Of a stretch of DNA of 64,000 nt, positions 41,985-51,175 are shown piece by piece. The notes below the pieces were generated by a model. That model did not search any database, was not told where the DNA came from, and worked only from the letters and a program-made list of their open reading frames with translations. Numbering within the stretch: position 1 is the first letter of the stretch; each line of letters begins with the position of its first letter. The position numbers and the translations under genes were made by a program. Origin of the DNA: an uncultured Lachnospiraceae bacterium (GTDB lineage: Bacteria > Bacillota > Clostridia > Lachnospirales > Lachnospiraceae); the NCBI GenBank assembly GCA_910579615.1, contig CAJTUA010000008.1, forward strand, positions 23,907 to 87,906, written 5' to 3'.

Positions 41985-42746
41985 ATGAAAAAAAGCCAAA
42001 CACATTGCGAAGTAAAAATCGGAAAAGAGGGAACCACCATGGAGCTGCATGGACTTGCGCCGGGTGATGTTACATATCTGGCTGTTTATGCAGGGAAAAA
42101 GAGCAATCTGCAGTTGCTCTCCGATTTTCCTAATCTTAAGAAACTGTTTCTGAACGGAGATTTTACGGATTTAGATGCCATTGCTGGGTTAAAGAATTTA
42201 ACACATTTAACAATGTATCTCTCACTTCCGGTCGATTTTTCGAATCTGAAAGGCATTGAACTGGAAAGCCTGTCGGCAAGCTGTAAAATAAATGAAACTT
42301 TTTCGGCTTTCTTTTCCGACCGTCTGAAAGCTTTGGAATTAAACAGTATAAGGCAGTTGAAAGATTTATCTTTTATTGAACAGATTCCTGGTCTAAAAAA
42401 GCTTTATCTGAATTCGCTGCCTGGCGTGGAGGAGCTTCCGGACCTTAGCAAGCTTAAAAACCTGTATGCGTTAAAACTCTACGAATTACACAAATTAAAC
42501 AATATTGAAAACCTTATCCATTCGTCCATCCAATATCTTGATTTTACGCTGGCGGCAGACAAGCTTTCCGGTACGAAAATCGCGGAAGTGCTGCTTTCCA
42601 TGGAGCAGCTCAAAGGGGCGTATATGGACCTGATTGACCGCAGCAGCCCGAAGCGCTTTGAGGTAATTGAGAATAAGTTAAAGAAGGTAGGAAGGGCGGA
42701 TTTGCTGGATTATCAGATGCTTTATAGTGATTGGGAAGCCCTGTGA
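41985..42746 (+). CDS. leucine-rich repeat protein
   Basis: This is a 253-residue protein with about seven irregular leucine-rich repeats, such as 'LSDFPNLKKLFLNGDFTDLDAI', 'LKNLTHLTMYLSLPVDFSNL' and 'LKNLYALKLYELHKLNNIENL'. It has no signal peptide, so it is probably cytoplasmic, unlike internalins. ATG at 41985 has AAAGGAGG upstream. Function is unknown; the fold suggests protein binding, and its neighbours suggest an accessory or immunity-type role. Confidence 0.65.
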   Translation: MKKSQTHCEVKIGKEGTTMELHGLAPGDVTYLAVYAGKKSNLQLLSDFPNLKKLFLNGDFTDLDAIAGLKNLTHLTMYLSLPVDFSNLKGIELESLSASCKINETFSAFFSDRLKALELNSIRQLKDLSFIEQIPGLKKLYLNSLPGVEELPDLSKLKNLYALKLYELHKLNNIENLIHSSIQYLDFTLAADKLSGTKIAEVLLSMEQLKGAYMDLIDRSSPKRFEVIENKLKKVGRADLLDYQMLYSDWEAL

Positions 42747-42789
42747 CGCAGGCATTTTTAGATGGATTGAGAATGCAGGGTTAAGCTTT

Positions 42790-42960
42790 ATGCAGCATAG
42801 CAGGGAGGATTTGCCGAAATATCGAATGCAGCGTGCAAAGGAAGACCTTGCGGCAGCTAAAATTATTTTAATTTCAGAAGCAACCGGGGCGGGCGGCTTA
42901 CAGTCCGGCGTTCTGCGGAGCGGGAGTGGCAAAGATGCTTTTCATTGGAAGGCGGGATGA
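42790..42960 (+). pseudogene. HEPN-domain gene remnant
   Basis: The frame reads MQHSREDLPKYRMQRAKEDLAAAKIIL, the typical first helix of HEPN proteins, then becomes unrelated. A second frame reads RAAYSPAF, resembling the following HEPN motif (NRAYYAIF), so there is a frameshift and the rest is lost. RBS is poor. HEPN proteins are often toxins of HEPN-MNT systems; the ANT(6)-like gene nearby belongs to the same nucleotidyltransferase superfamily as MNT antitoxins but is full-size. Confidence 0.5.
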
Positions 42961-43574
42961 TGCGAATGGATGATTTTATAATCCGAACCGTTACGGTAAA
43001 TGATGCGGAAAGATTGTTGGAAATTTATTCTTCCTATGTTAAAAATACTGCGATTAGCTTTGAATACGACCCACCGACATTGGATGAGTTTAAAAACCGG
43101 ATTTTAAATACATTGAAAAAATATCCGTATCTCTGCATTCTGCAAAATAACAGAATCATGGGATATGCATATGCGGGCGCATTCCATCCGCGGGCAGCGT
43201 TTGGGTGGGCGGCAGAAACCACGGTGTATCTTGCGCCGGATGCGAGAAAATGCGGTTTGGGGCGAAAGCTTTATGAAGCTCTGGAAAAAGCATTAAAAGA
43301 AATGGGGATTTTAAATTTGTATGCCCTGGTTGCTTATCCGGAAACGGAGGATGAATACCTCTCGAAAAACAGCGCGGAATTCCACGCGCATTTGGGTTAT
43401 GTAAAAGTGGGGGAGCTCCATAATTGCGGATATAAGTTTGGTCGTTGGTATCATATGATTTACATGGAAAAAATCATTGGGGAGCATAAGGGGAGTCCTC
43501 GCATGGTTGGGCAAGGAAAGGCGGCCGGATTACAGGAACCAGAATTCATAGGCGGTGAAGTGGACTTTGATTGA
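42960..43574 (+). CDS. GNAT acetyltransferase, PAT-like
   Basis: This 204-residue protein resembles phosphinothricin/methionine sulfoximine acetyltransferases: 'IRTVTVNDAERLLEIYSSYVKNTAISFEYDPPTLDEF' and 'YAYAGAFHPRAAFGWAAETTVYLAPDARKCGLGRKLYEALE'. ATG at 42960 has GGAAGG upstream; 42966 is an alternative. The last 35 residues are an extra tail after the GNAT fold. Such enzymes acetylate amino-acid analogues. Confidence 0.8.
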   Translation: MRMDDFIIRTVTVNDAERLLEIYSSYVKNTAISFEYDPPTLDEFKNRILNTLKKYPYLCILQNNRIMGYAYAGAFHPRAAFGWAAETTVYLAPDARKCGLGRKLYEALEKALKEMGILNLYALVAYPETEDEYLSKNSAEFHAHLGYVKVGELHNCGYKFGRWYHMIYMEKIIGEHKGSPRMVGQGKAAGLQEPEFIGGEVDFD

Positions 43575-43592
43575 AAAATGAAGGAGATTAGT

Positions 43593-44468
43593 ATGCGAAC
43601 AGAACAGGAAATGTACGACTTGATTTTAAAGGTTGCAAGGGAGGACGAGAGGATTCGCGCGGTTTATCTTGACGGCTCGCGGACAAATCCAAATGCCCCA
43701 AAAGATATTTTTCAGGATTACGACGTGGTCTATGTCGTGTGTGAAACGGCGGATTTTATCAAGGACAGAGAATGGGTTTCGCGCATGTTTGGGGAAATTT
43801 TGTATATGCAGCGCCCGGACGAGTTTCCGGATGAAAATACTGACATTACAAAATGCTATGGCTGGCTGATGCAGTTTGCGGATGGCAACCGGCTTGATTT
43901 GCATGTGGAAACGACAGAATTCGCCAAAGCAGGCTTTTTCGATGACTCCCTGCGCAAAATCCTTCTTGACAAGGATGGCATCCTGCCGGAAATCACAGAG
44001 TCAAACGACAAAAATTATTGGGTAAAAAAGCCAGCTTTCCAGGAATATTCCGGCACTTGCAATGAATTTTGGTGGTGCCTGAACAACATCGCAAAAGGGC
44101 TTTGGCGGAAGGAACTGACTTATGTGCAGGACATGGCAAACCATGTGGTACGCCCCCAGCTGACAAAAATGCTGTCGTGGAAGATTGGTCTGGCAACCGG
44201 TTGGTCGGCGGCGGTTGGAAAATCCGGCAAGTACATGTGCCGCTTCCTGCCCGGGGAGGTTTGGCAGGAATACCTTTCAACATGGTTTTCATGCGATGTA
44301 AATGAGGCCTGGGAGGCAATGCTTTTGATGTGTACCATGTTTGAGCGGACGGCAAAAGAGGTCGGAGAAGGGCTTGGCTATGAGTATAACCGGACGGAGG
44401 CAAAAAACAGTCGGATGTATTTTGAACATGTGCGGACATTGCCGGAGGATGCAAAGGAAATTTACTAG
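43593..44468 (+). CDS. aminoglycoside 6-adenylyltransferase (ANT(6)) family
   Basis: This 291-residue nucleotidyltransferase matches the AadE/AadK family in length and motifs: 'YLDGSRTNPNAPKDIFQDYDVVYVV' (GS and DxD active site), 'GWLMQFADGNRLDLHVE' and 'YSGTCNEFWWCLNNIAKGLWRKEL'. Such enzymes transfer AMP to streptomycin; chromosomal members vary in activity. ATG at 43593 has AAGGAG upstream; the ORF start at 43578 is not needed. Resistance is inferred, not shown. Confidence 0.85.
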   Translation: MRTEQEMYDLILKVAREDERIRAVYLDGSRTNPNAPKDIFQDYDVVYVVCETADFIKDREWVSRMFGEILYMQRPDEFPDENTDITKCYGWLMQFADGNRLDLHVETTEFAKAGFFDDSLRKILLDKDGILPEITESNDKNYWVKKPAFQEYSGTCNEFWWCLNNIAKGLWRKELTYVQDMANHVVRPQLTKMLSWKIGLATGWSAAVGKSGKYMCRFLPGEVWQEYLSTWFSCDVNEAWEAMLLMCTMFERTAKEVGEGLGYEYNRTEAKNSRMYFEHVRTLPEDAKEIY

Positions 44469-44508
44469 ATTACGATAGCATCCATCGGATTGCCGCCGGG
44501 CATATTTT

Positions 44509-44640
44509 GCGAGCCTTGGATATGAGAAAATGCGGCTTGTGGTGGATGAAGGAAACCCTCAAAACAGCGCATTTTGGGAAAAGAATGAGAGGGTTTTAAA
44601 TGGCGAATTTGTGTATCTTGTGATGGAACGCAATTTATAA
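44509..44640 (+). pseudogene. C-terminal fragment of a GNAT acetyltransferase
   Basis: The frame reads ASLGYEKMRLVVDEGNPQNS, then AFWEKNERVLNGEFVYLVMERNL and stop, the last strands and helix of a GNAT enzyme. No start or N-terminal part is present. Confidence 0.55.
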
Positions 44641-44678
44641 AAAATAAGGAAAGGACTTGGAACAAGAAAGGAAATAAA

Positions 44679-45479
44679 ATGATTTATCGAATCGACGAAT
44701 TTATAGAAAATCACATCAACCCAATTACAATGCGTGAGTATGACAAGTCATGGCTTGTTCTGGTTCTAACCGACAGCGCCGATTATGAAAAAATGTGCGG
44801 GAGTAATTGCGGATGCGCATATACGGTTAAAATCAGCCGTACCAGATGCAGGGAATGGAAAATGGCAGTTGGCGATTTTATTCATTTTTGCGAATCGAAT
44901 CAGAAAAATGCAATTCTGGTCATGTCCGAAGCAGAGAGGGGCATCGTAAAAGAAATATATCAGGGCCATGCATACGATGAGCCAATGCTCCGTGATTATG
45001 AACCTGCTGTTCTGATTCACAGTACGCCGATGCAAAACTGGGAACAAATCCAGCGCGACGGGATGCTAAAGAGCTGGAATAAACTGAAAAAAGAAAATAT
45101 TATCAGGGAGGAACAACCGATTGGAAGCCGTCTTGGAGACCCGATGGATTTTTGCGATTATATTATGTTTGGCGGAGGCGTTACGGGAGAAATTGTTGTG
45201 AATTCCAAACAATCCGGAAAGATTGAAATGGATATCGATGCAGAATACCAGACAGGAGCCCGAATGTATTTTGATGCGGAAAAAATGGCGCGGGATGGAC
45301 GGCTGATTCGTGATGGCTGCCATATCAAGGTAAAAGATACGCTGCCGCTGCACCCATATCTGATTTGGAGCGCAACATGGAAAGAGGCCGGGTTAAACAG
45401 CCAGATATCCACCCCGAAGATTTTTGCGCAGAAATGCGACGGGCAATTTAAGAAGCAGTGCGGTTTCGATTTGCTGTAA
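44679..45479 (+). CDS. unrecognised protein, possible ADP-ribosyltransferase-like fold
   Basis: This is a 266-residue soluble protein. The central part 'LIHSTPMQNWEQIQRDGMLKSWNKLKKE' resembles the H-x-T segment of KptA/DarT-like ADP-ribosyltransferases, where a His and Thr contact NAD. 'YFDAEKMARDGRLIRDGCHIKVKDTLPL' resembles later parts of the KptA fold. The N-terminal half has a Cys-rich 'KMCGSNCGCAYTVKISRTRCREW'. I infer the fold with low confidence. Two ADP-ribosylglycohydrolases lie 10 kb downstream. RBS AAGGAAAT is moderate. Confidence 0.4.
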   Translation: MIYRIDEFIENHINPITMREYDKSWLVLVLTDSADYEKMCGSNCGCAYTVKISRTRCREWKMAVGDFIHFCESNQKNAILVMSEAERGIVKEIYQGHAYDEPMLRDYEPAVLIHSTPMQNWEQIQRDGMLKSWNKLKKENIIREEQPIGSRLGDPMDFCDYIMFGGGVTGEIVVNSKQSGKIEMDIDAEYQTGARMYFDAEKMARDGRLIRDGCHIKVKDTLPLHPYLIWSATWKEAGLNSQISTPKIFAQKCDGQFKKQCGFDLL

Positions 45480-45502
45480 GACGAGGAGGAAATGGAACAA
45501 TC

Positions 45503-46324
45503 ATGGAAATTTCATTTGAAAAGTTTATGGAACTGCTGCGCGGCTACGGAACTGCCGTGAATGCGGAAACATATAAAAATTTGCAGAACCACGACGGGGA
45601 GGGGATTCAATTTTGCCTTGAGCACGGGTGCGCCGTCATGGTTGAGAATTATGCCCCGGATGGCTACGGCATTTACATAGGCGTTTACCAAACCTCGCCG
45701 GATGGGGATATTGCACTTGTGACGGAGGAACAAATAAAAAAGGCAAAAGAATATTTCCGCATTTATAACAACCCTGAAGTTCACATTAAGTCGGGAGTCG
45801 TGTCAAACGGTCCGCTCCCTGAGAAATGGGACAGGCTGCATGGCTGGCGCTGTTATGCACGTAAGGGAAAGAAGTATGAGGCTGACCCACGCATTAAAAA
45901 ACTTGCTTTCAAGGACGTTCCATCAATAAAAGCATTTTTTGAACCATATCTGTGCAGCGAAGATAATTATGAGTGCGCCGAGGCGAAAACAATCACTTGG
46001 CAGGCAGATCATTTTGAAAAAATTGCAGACGGGGCGAATGGTTGTTTTTACGGATTTTATGAACACGATGAACTGTGCGGTGTGGCGACAACATGTTGTA
46101 TCAAGGAGCTAAATATTGTATGGCTTATGGATATTTTCGTCGCTTCGCAGCACAGGAAAAAAGGCATCGGAAAAGCGCTTGTCTTGGCCGCACTCGGACA
46201 GTGGCCAAACAACAAGTGGATTTATCAGGCCTCACGGGATAATATGCCCTCCACTGCACTCGCAAAATCCCGCGGATTCGCGCTTGAAGGTGCAGCACTT
46301 ACGCAGGTTGTAAAGCCGGATTGA
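45503..46324 (+). CDS. GNAT acetyltransferase with N-terminal extension
   Basis: This 273-residue protein has a C-terminal GNAT domain ('LNIVWLMDIFVASQHRKKGIGKALVLAALGQW') and an unrelated N-terminal half of about 130 residues. It also carries 'YQASRDNMPSTALAKSRGF'. The ATG at 45503 follows a rather distant GAGGAGG. Substrate unknown. Confidence 0.75.
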   Translation: MEISFEKFMELLRGYGTAVNAETYKNLQNHDGEGIQFCLEHGCAVMVENYAPDGYGIYIGVYQTSPDGDIALVTEEQIKKAKEYFRIYNNPEVHIKSGVVSNGPLPEKWDRLHGWRCYARKGKKYEADPRIKKLAFKDVPSIKAFFEPYLCSEDNYECAEAKTITWQADHFEKIADGANGCFYGFYEHDELCGVATTCCIKELNIVWLMDIFVASQHRKKGIGKALVLAALGQWPNNKWIYQASRDNMPSTALAKSRGFALEGAALTQVVKPD

Positions 46325-46370
46325 GGTTTATGGGTTCCAGAGATGATTATGATTCAGTTAGGAGATTTTT

Positions 46371-47162
46371 ATGGAAAACAAGGATTACGTAAGCTTTAAC
46401 GCAAATATTTGGAACAATATCAACGAATGCCTTGTGGACAAGTCCACCGCAATCAGCCACGAAGAATTTACTGCGGCAAAAAACGGCGCATTAAATGTCA
46501 CGCTTGCAGGCGTAAAGCTTGTTCCGCAGGAATGGTTCCCCAAGCTTTCTGGCGCGAATGTGCTTGGTCTTGCGAGCGGCGGCGGGCAGCAATGCCCGGT
46601 TTTTGCAGCGCACGGTGCAAGGGTCACCGTCATGGATATTTCAGAGCATCAGCTTGCAAATGAAAAATATGTCGCGCAGCGGGAGGGGTATGACATTCGG
46701 ATTGTTAAGGCGGATATGTCAAAACCGCTGCCGTTTGCGGATGCTTCCTTCGACATGATTTTTCACCCGATATCAAACTGCTATATCGAGGATATTCTGC
46801 CATTGTGGAAGGAATGTGCGCGTGTCATCCGTCCGGATGGCGTTCTGATGATGGCGTTTGTCAAGGAAGAATTTTTCCTGTTCGACCCGGATTTTCAGAA
46901 GGAAGATTTCCTGATTACAAGGCATTCCCTGCCATTTCACCCGCTGCGGGATTTGACACCGGAGCAGATTCAGGCGAAAAAGGAAAATGGGATGCCGCTC
47001 GCGTTCAGCCACACGCTGACCGAACAGCTTGGCGGGCTGATGAAGGCGGGGTTTGTGCTCACGGATATTTTTGAAGACTGCGACGGCGGCGGGCTGTTTG
47101 ACAAGTATATGAATTCGTATGTGGCAGTCCGGGCGGTGCGTAAGGATGGGGAAAATGGATGA
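46371..47162 (+). CDS. class I SAM-dependent methyltransferase
   Basis: This 263-residue enzyme shows motif I 'VLGLASGGGQQCPVFAAHGARVTVMDIS', motif II region 'IVKADMSKPLPFADASFDMIFHPIS' and a UbiE/COQ5-like order. RBS TAGGAG lies upstream. It probably methylates a small molecule; target unknown. Neighbours are other small-molecule modifying enzymes. Confidence 0.85.
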   Translation: MENKDYVSFNANIWNNINECLVDKSTAISHEEFTAAKNGALNVTLAGVKLVPQEWFPKLSGANVLGLASGGGQQCPVFAAHGARVTVMDISEHQLANEKYVAQREGYDIRIVKADMSKPLPFADASFDMIFHPISNCYIEDILPLWKECARVIRPDGVLMMAFVKEEFFLFDPDFQKEDFLITRHSLPFHPLRDLTPEQIQAKKENGMPLAFSHTLTEQLGGLMKAGFVLTDIFEDCDGGGLFDKYMNSYVAVRAVRKDGENG

Positions 47163-47321
47163 GATGGATTGATGTTAAGAAAGGTTATAGTATCCTGATT
47201 TTTAATTTTATGGATTTATGGCTTAAGTAGCCCGCAGGTTGGAAGCATTGTGATTTGGAAGGTTTTTGATTCTGGGGGGATTTTACAGTTTGAAAATTTT
47301 GTATTTTGAAGGAGGTGCCGC

Positions 47322-47924
47322 ATGGCGGAAAAGAAAACAGCAGTTTTAATTTATCCGGGATTTTGCAATTTTGAAATCAGTACGGCTCTTGAAATACTGG
47401 CACTGGCAGAAAAACCAATAACCGTTTTTGCGAAAAAGTCTGGGCCTGTCCGGAGTGAGGAGGGCTTGACCATCTTACCGGAACAGTGTATTGCAGACGC
47501 CATGTTTCGCGAGTATGACAGTCTGCTTTTGCCGGGTGCACAGGATATTAGGGATGCGGTGGAGGATGCGGAAATCCTTTCGTTTATCCGGGAATTTCAC
47601 AATCAGAAGAAAATTATCGGTGCAATCTCAGCAGCCCCCGTTTTATTGGTAAAAGGTGGAGTGATGGGGAAAAGGCCTTTTATGGCGGGCGTGAACCGGG
47701 AGGACTTGTACGAGGAAGGCTTTACAAAGCAGGAGCTTTTTCGGATGCAGAGCTGGGATGACAATCTGAAAAATCCGGTGGCGGACGGTTATCTGATTTC
47801 TGAAAATATTATTACATCGGTTTCCTACGAATTCGTGCGCTTTGGTCTTGCTTTTGCGAAAATGCTGGGGATTGCGATTTCGCCGGAAACCTTTGGAATA
47901 AAGGACCGGAAGGCAGAACCGTAA
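47322..47924 (+). CDS. DJ-1/PfpI-family protein with Ser in place of the nucleophilic Cys
   Basis: This 200-residue protein has the DJ-1/PfpI layout: 'AVLIYPGFCNFEISTALEILALAEK' and 'SLLLPGAQDI'. The nucleophile elbow reads GAISAAP, where most family members have a Cys (AICAAP-like). The enzyme may be non-catalytic or use Ser. RBS AAGGAGG lies six bases before ATG. Confidence 0.8.
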   Translation: MAEKKTAVLIYPGFCNFEISTALEILALAEKPITVFAKKSGPVRSEEGLTILPEQCIADAMFREYDSLLLPGAQDIRDAVEDAEILSFIREFHNQKKIIGAISAAPVLLVKGGVMGKRPFMAGVNREDLYEEGFTKQELFRMQSWDDNLKNPVADGYLISENIITSVSYEFVRFGLAFAKMLGIAISPETFGIKDRKAEP

Positions 47925-47968
47925 ATCCGGATAAAAAATAAAAAATATTTTCAAGAAAGGATTGAATT

Positions 47969-48454
47969 ATGATGCGGCGCAGTGACAGAGAAATTAAGGA
48001 CAGGGATGAAATGCTTCAGGTAATGGAAAAATGCGATGTATGCCGTCTGGCATTCAACGATGAAGCGGCGGGCTTTCCCTATATTTTGCCGTTAAATTTC
48101 GGCATGACAACAGACGGCGGGCAGATTACGTTGTACTTTCACGGGGCAGGGGAAGGGCGGAAATACGAATTGATGGCGAAAGATGACCGCGTCAGTTTTG
48201 AGATGGACTGCGCGCACCGTCTGGTTATGGACGAGGCAGAGGGAAACTGTACGATGGAATATGAAAGCGTAATCGGGCGGGGCAGGATAGCGATTGTTTC
48301 CGATGAGGAAAAATACGATGCTCTGTGCGTGCTGATGAAACATTACCATAAAGAGGATTTTGTGTTTAACAAAGCCATCGTGCCACAGACGGCAGTATTA
48401 AAGCTGACGGTGGAAGAGATGAGCGGGAAGAAGCGCAAAGTGAAGAGGCGTTAA
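47969..48454 (+). CDS. pyridoxamine 5'-phosphate oxidase-fold flavoprotein
   Basis: This 161-residue Nim-like split-barrel protein starts 'MRRSDREIKDRDEMLQVMEKCDVCRLAFNDEAAGFPYILPLNFGM', a clear family signature. It is a distant relative of the gene at 28052. RBS AGAAAGGA lies upstream. Flavin binding is likely; substrate unknown. Confidence 0.85.
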   Translation: MMRRSDREIKDRDEMLQVMEKCDVCRLAFNDEAAGFPYILPLNFGMTTDGGQITLYFHGAGEGRKYELMAKDDRVSFEMDCAHRLVMDEAEGNCTMEYESVIGRGRIAIVSDEEKYDALCVLMKHYHKEDFVFNKAIVPQTAVLKLTVEEMSGKKRKVKRR

Positions 48455-48466
48455 GTTTTATGCAAT

Positions 48467-48652
48467 CATGATCCGGTTGATAAACATTTTGCTCCCTTTA
48501 CTGCTTCTGACCATGTAACTGCACAACGACCAGAAGGTTTTGTGTTTATAGGAACTGGTCTTGATATTCCATCGGAACCGGTACGTAAAACAATGGTATA
48601 TACTACCCGGATATTTGACACGATTGAGCCAGAAAAAGTAACGGTTATTTGA
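48467..48652 (+). pseudogene. gene fragment without start
   Basis: A frame reads HDPVDKHFAPFTASDHVTAQ, then RPEGFVFIGTGLDIPSEPVR and ends ...IEPEKVTVI-stop. It looks like a coding C-terminus but has no start or RBS. Family not recognised. Confidence 0.35.
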
Positions 48653-48721
48653 TTTAGTTGCTTCATTTGCAAAAACAGCGGGATGAATAATTATGCTATT
48701 TTAATATCAGGAGGTATCAAG

Positions 48722-49489
48722 TTGGATGAATTAATTGAAAAATTATATGATTATATTGAACCATTTGATCCGGGTTGGAAATACCGCATAAGACCTGCAT
48801 CAAAGGAGACGATGGATAATTATATAAGGGCAGCAGAGCTTTCACTGGGAAGCTATGCGGATAGAATCCCGGCAAGTTATCTAAAGTTCTTGGAACGGAT
48901 GGGTGAAGATGATGGGGGATTGATTTCACAGCGTTATGATTCGGCGGTTGATATGGTTGCTACAAACATTCATGAAGTGGTTGAATGGCTGGATGAAGAG
49001 GAAGAAGAAAAAATGCTTCCGTTTTATATAGGCATACACATCATTCCCTATGTTATGTGGATTGATTTAGAAAAGGAAAATAATAAAAGGATTTTGGGTA
49101 CCTATGATAACGATTATGAAAATTTTACAAAAGTATCAGAAAGCTTTGAAAAATACCTGTTCCAATGTGCGTTTGACCATATTGTTGAGTATGAATTTAA
49201 GGAATATTTTTCAATACGGAAAAGCGATGTAGATGCAATAGCAAAGTATCAGGATATTACCCCGGAAAAATTATATAAAAAGATGATACATTCTGTAGAA
49301 GAATATGGGCTGAATGAAAATTGGTTTTGTGAGCCGGATTATTATATCGGGGAAAGTAAAGATACTACATTTAGTATAAAGTATGATGGCGATATGCATG
49401 GCAAGGTTACATCAAAAAGCCAAATAATAGTAAAGTCAATTGCGAATGATATATGTAACTTTAATATGGGCAGGATTCTTAATAAATAA
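48722..49489 (+). CDS. SUKH-like (SMI1/KNR4) protein, copy 1
   Basis: This is a 255-residue acidic protein. The TTG at 48722 is chosen: AGGAGG lies 7 bases upstream and the product then aligns with its paralogue from the first residue (LDELIEKLYDYIEPF against MDELFKRLYDYIEPF). An ATG at 48683 would read through the RBS. 'RIPASYLKFLERMGEDDGGL' is typical of the SMI1/KNR4/SUKH fold. SUKH proteins are immunity factors against diverse polymorphic toxins; here no toxin gene is adjacent. Confidence 0.6.
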   Translation: MDELIEKLYDYIEPFDPGWKYRIRPASKETMDNYIRAAELSLGSYADRIPASYLKFLERMGEDDGGLISQRYDSAVDMVATNIHEVVEWLDEEEEEKMLPFYIGIHIIPYVMWIDLEKENNKRILGTYDNDYENFTKVSESFEKYLFQCAFDHIVEYEFKEYFSIRKSDVDAIAKYQDITPEKLYKKMIHSVEEYGLNENWFCEPDYYIGESKDTTFSIKYDGDMHGKVTSKSQIIVKSIANDICNFNMGRILNK

Positions 49490-49595
49490 ACCCAGGTATC
49501 AAAATAAAGACTTTTAAAGCGGATAAAGCAGGCAGTAGATGTTAGGGGTGAAAAACGGAGGCGGATGTAACCTATAAGGAAGAAATGGGGAAATT

Positions 49596-50375
49596 ATGGA
49601 TGAATTGTTTAAGAGATTATACGATTACATTGAACCATTCAAAGCGGATTGGAAGAACCATATAGAGCCTGCCTCGAACGAATTGATTCATGAACTGATA
49701 GAAGTAACAAGGGCAGGTGAATCTGCCAAAAGGATACCTGCGAGCTATTTAAGGTATTTGCAGTTAATGGGGGAATACGATTCGGGTTTGATTTCAGAAT
49801 TAAGGATTGGAGGAGTACCTGTAAAAGCCAGTAAACTGATTGGGGTGTTAAAAAGTAATGCATATAAAGAAGATTTAGAGAAGAAGAGGTTCCTATTTGC
49901 TGTTGATCCTATGATAAAACGTATCATGTTCTTTGATTTAACGAAGGAGAATAGTGGAGAGGTATGGTATAAAGGAGGAAGTAAGATAATAAGGCTGTCA
50001 GAAAGCTTTGATAAGTTTATGTTTCAAAGAGTATTTGATAGGATAGTCCATTATAAGTACGCAATATACAGTATGATGATTGAGGAGAGATTTGAAATAG
50101 CAGCAGAAAAGCAAAATATAGAGAAGGACGAGTTATATAAAAAAATAAGACAAAGAATGGAAAGCCATGGAATGAAAGAAACATGGTTTAGTGAGCGGAA
50201 TTACTATAGAGGAGAAGGGGAGGGGATAGCAATCGGCATAGAATATTACGGCGGAATAAGCTGTAAGATTGTATCAGAAACGGAGGAAAAGATATTGGCG
50301 TTAAGAGAGGAACTGTCGGATGTATGTAATGGACAAAGGTTTATTGACAGGGGTGTATCTTGGTGGGGTTCATGA
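49596..50375 (+). CDS. SUKH-like (SMI1/KNR4) protein, copy 2
   Basis: This 259-residue paralogue of the preceding gene shares the start, 'IPASYLRYLQLMGEYDSGLIS', and the C-terminal 'METHGMKETWF/EEYGLNENWF'-type segment. The two form a tandem array, common for immunity genes that diversify. RBS is a weak GGGGAA. AT-rich like its neighbour. It overlaps nothing; the next gene starts 16 bases later. Confidence 0.6.
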   Translation: MDELFKRLYDYIEPFKADWKNHIEPASNELIHELIEVTRAGESAKRIPASYLRYLQLMGEYDSGLISELRIGGVPVKASKLIGVLKSNAYKEDLEKKRFLFAVDPMIKRIMFFDLTKENSGEVWYKGGSKIIRLSESFDKFMFQRVFDRIVHYKYAIYSMMIEERFEIAAEKQNIEKDELYKKIRQRMESHGMKETWFSERNYYRGEGEGIAIGIEYYGGISCKIVSETEEKILALREELSDVCNGQRFIDRGVSWWGS

Positions 50376-50391
50376 AAAGGAGGGCATCATT

Positions 50392-50964
50392 ATGGAAATC
50401 GAAATAAAAAAATTAACACCGGATATGGCGGAGGAATATTTGCAATATTTTGGCCATGTCGCATTCACCGACCATGAAGAATGGGCGAATTGTTATTGTC
50501 TGGAAAGCCATTTGTCGCAGGAGGAAAATGAGAAGACCTTTGCCGACAAAGCCGTGCGCAGGCAAAAGGCGCGGGAGTTGGTTCAAAACGGCACCATGCA
50601 GGGCTACCTTGTCTATGATGGCGGTGCGGTGGTCGGTTGGTGCAATGCGGCTGATAAGACCAGTTACGAGCCAATCATGGCGGAGGAGGAATTTCAGACG
50701 CTGCCGCCGAAAAAAGGCGAAATCAAGGTAATTTACTGCTTCGAGTTTGCTCCGGGTTACCGGGGAAAGGGAATTACGCATCTGTTGCTTGACCGGATTA
50801 TCCAAGATTCGAAGGAGGAAGGGTATTCCTATATCGAAGCTTACCCGTTTTTGGACACGGATTTTGCATGGCAGTACCATGGACCGATTCCGCTTTATGA
50901 GAAGCATGGATTTGAACAGATTGCGGAAAAATCGTGGTTCCGGATTATGCAGAAAAAACTATAG
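50392..50964 (+). CDS. GNAT acetyltransferase
   Basis: This 190-residue protein has the acetyl-CoA motif 'EFAPGYRGKGITHLLLDRIIQDSKEEGYSYIEAYPF' and begins 'IEIKKLTPDMAEEYLQYFGHVAFTDHEEWANCYCLES', a pattern of small GNATs common in clostridia. ATG at 50392 has AGGAGG upstream. Substrate unknown. Confidence 0.85.
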   Translation: MEIEIKKLTPDMAEEYLQYFGHVAFTDHEEWANCYCLESHLSQEENEKTFADKAVRRQKARELVQNGTMQGYLVYDGGAVVGWCNAADKTSYEPIMAEEEFQTLPPKKGEIKVIYCFEFAPGYRGKGITHLLLDRIIQDSKEEGYSYIEAYPFLDTDFAWQYHGPIPLYEKHGFEQIAEKSWFRIMQKKL

Positions 50965-51175
50965 GGATGCTTTGTGCAAAAAAGAACAGAGCGGAACATA
51001 GTTGGGGAAAAACGTGATGTGCACAAATCGTGAGGAATACCCTATGTTGGAGTTGCTAGAAATAATGAAAGATATCAGATGATGGAATGTGAAAAAAGTG
51101 CGAAAGGTGTATAAATAATATCTTGGCATATCAAATATTTTGTAATAAAAAATGAAATAACAGGAGGGCATATAT

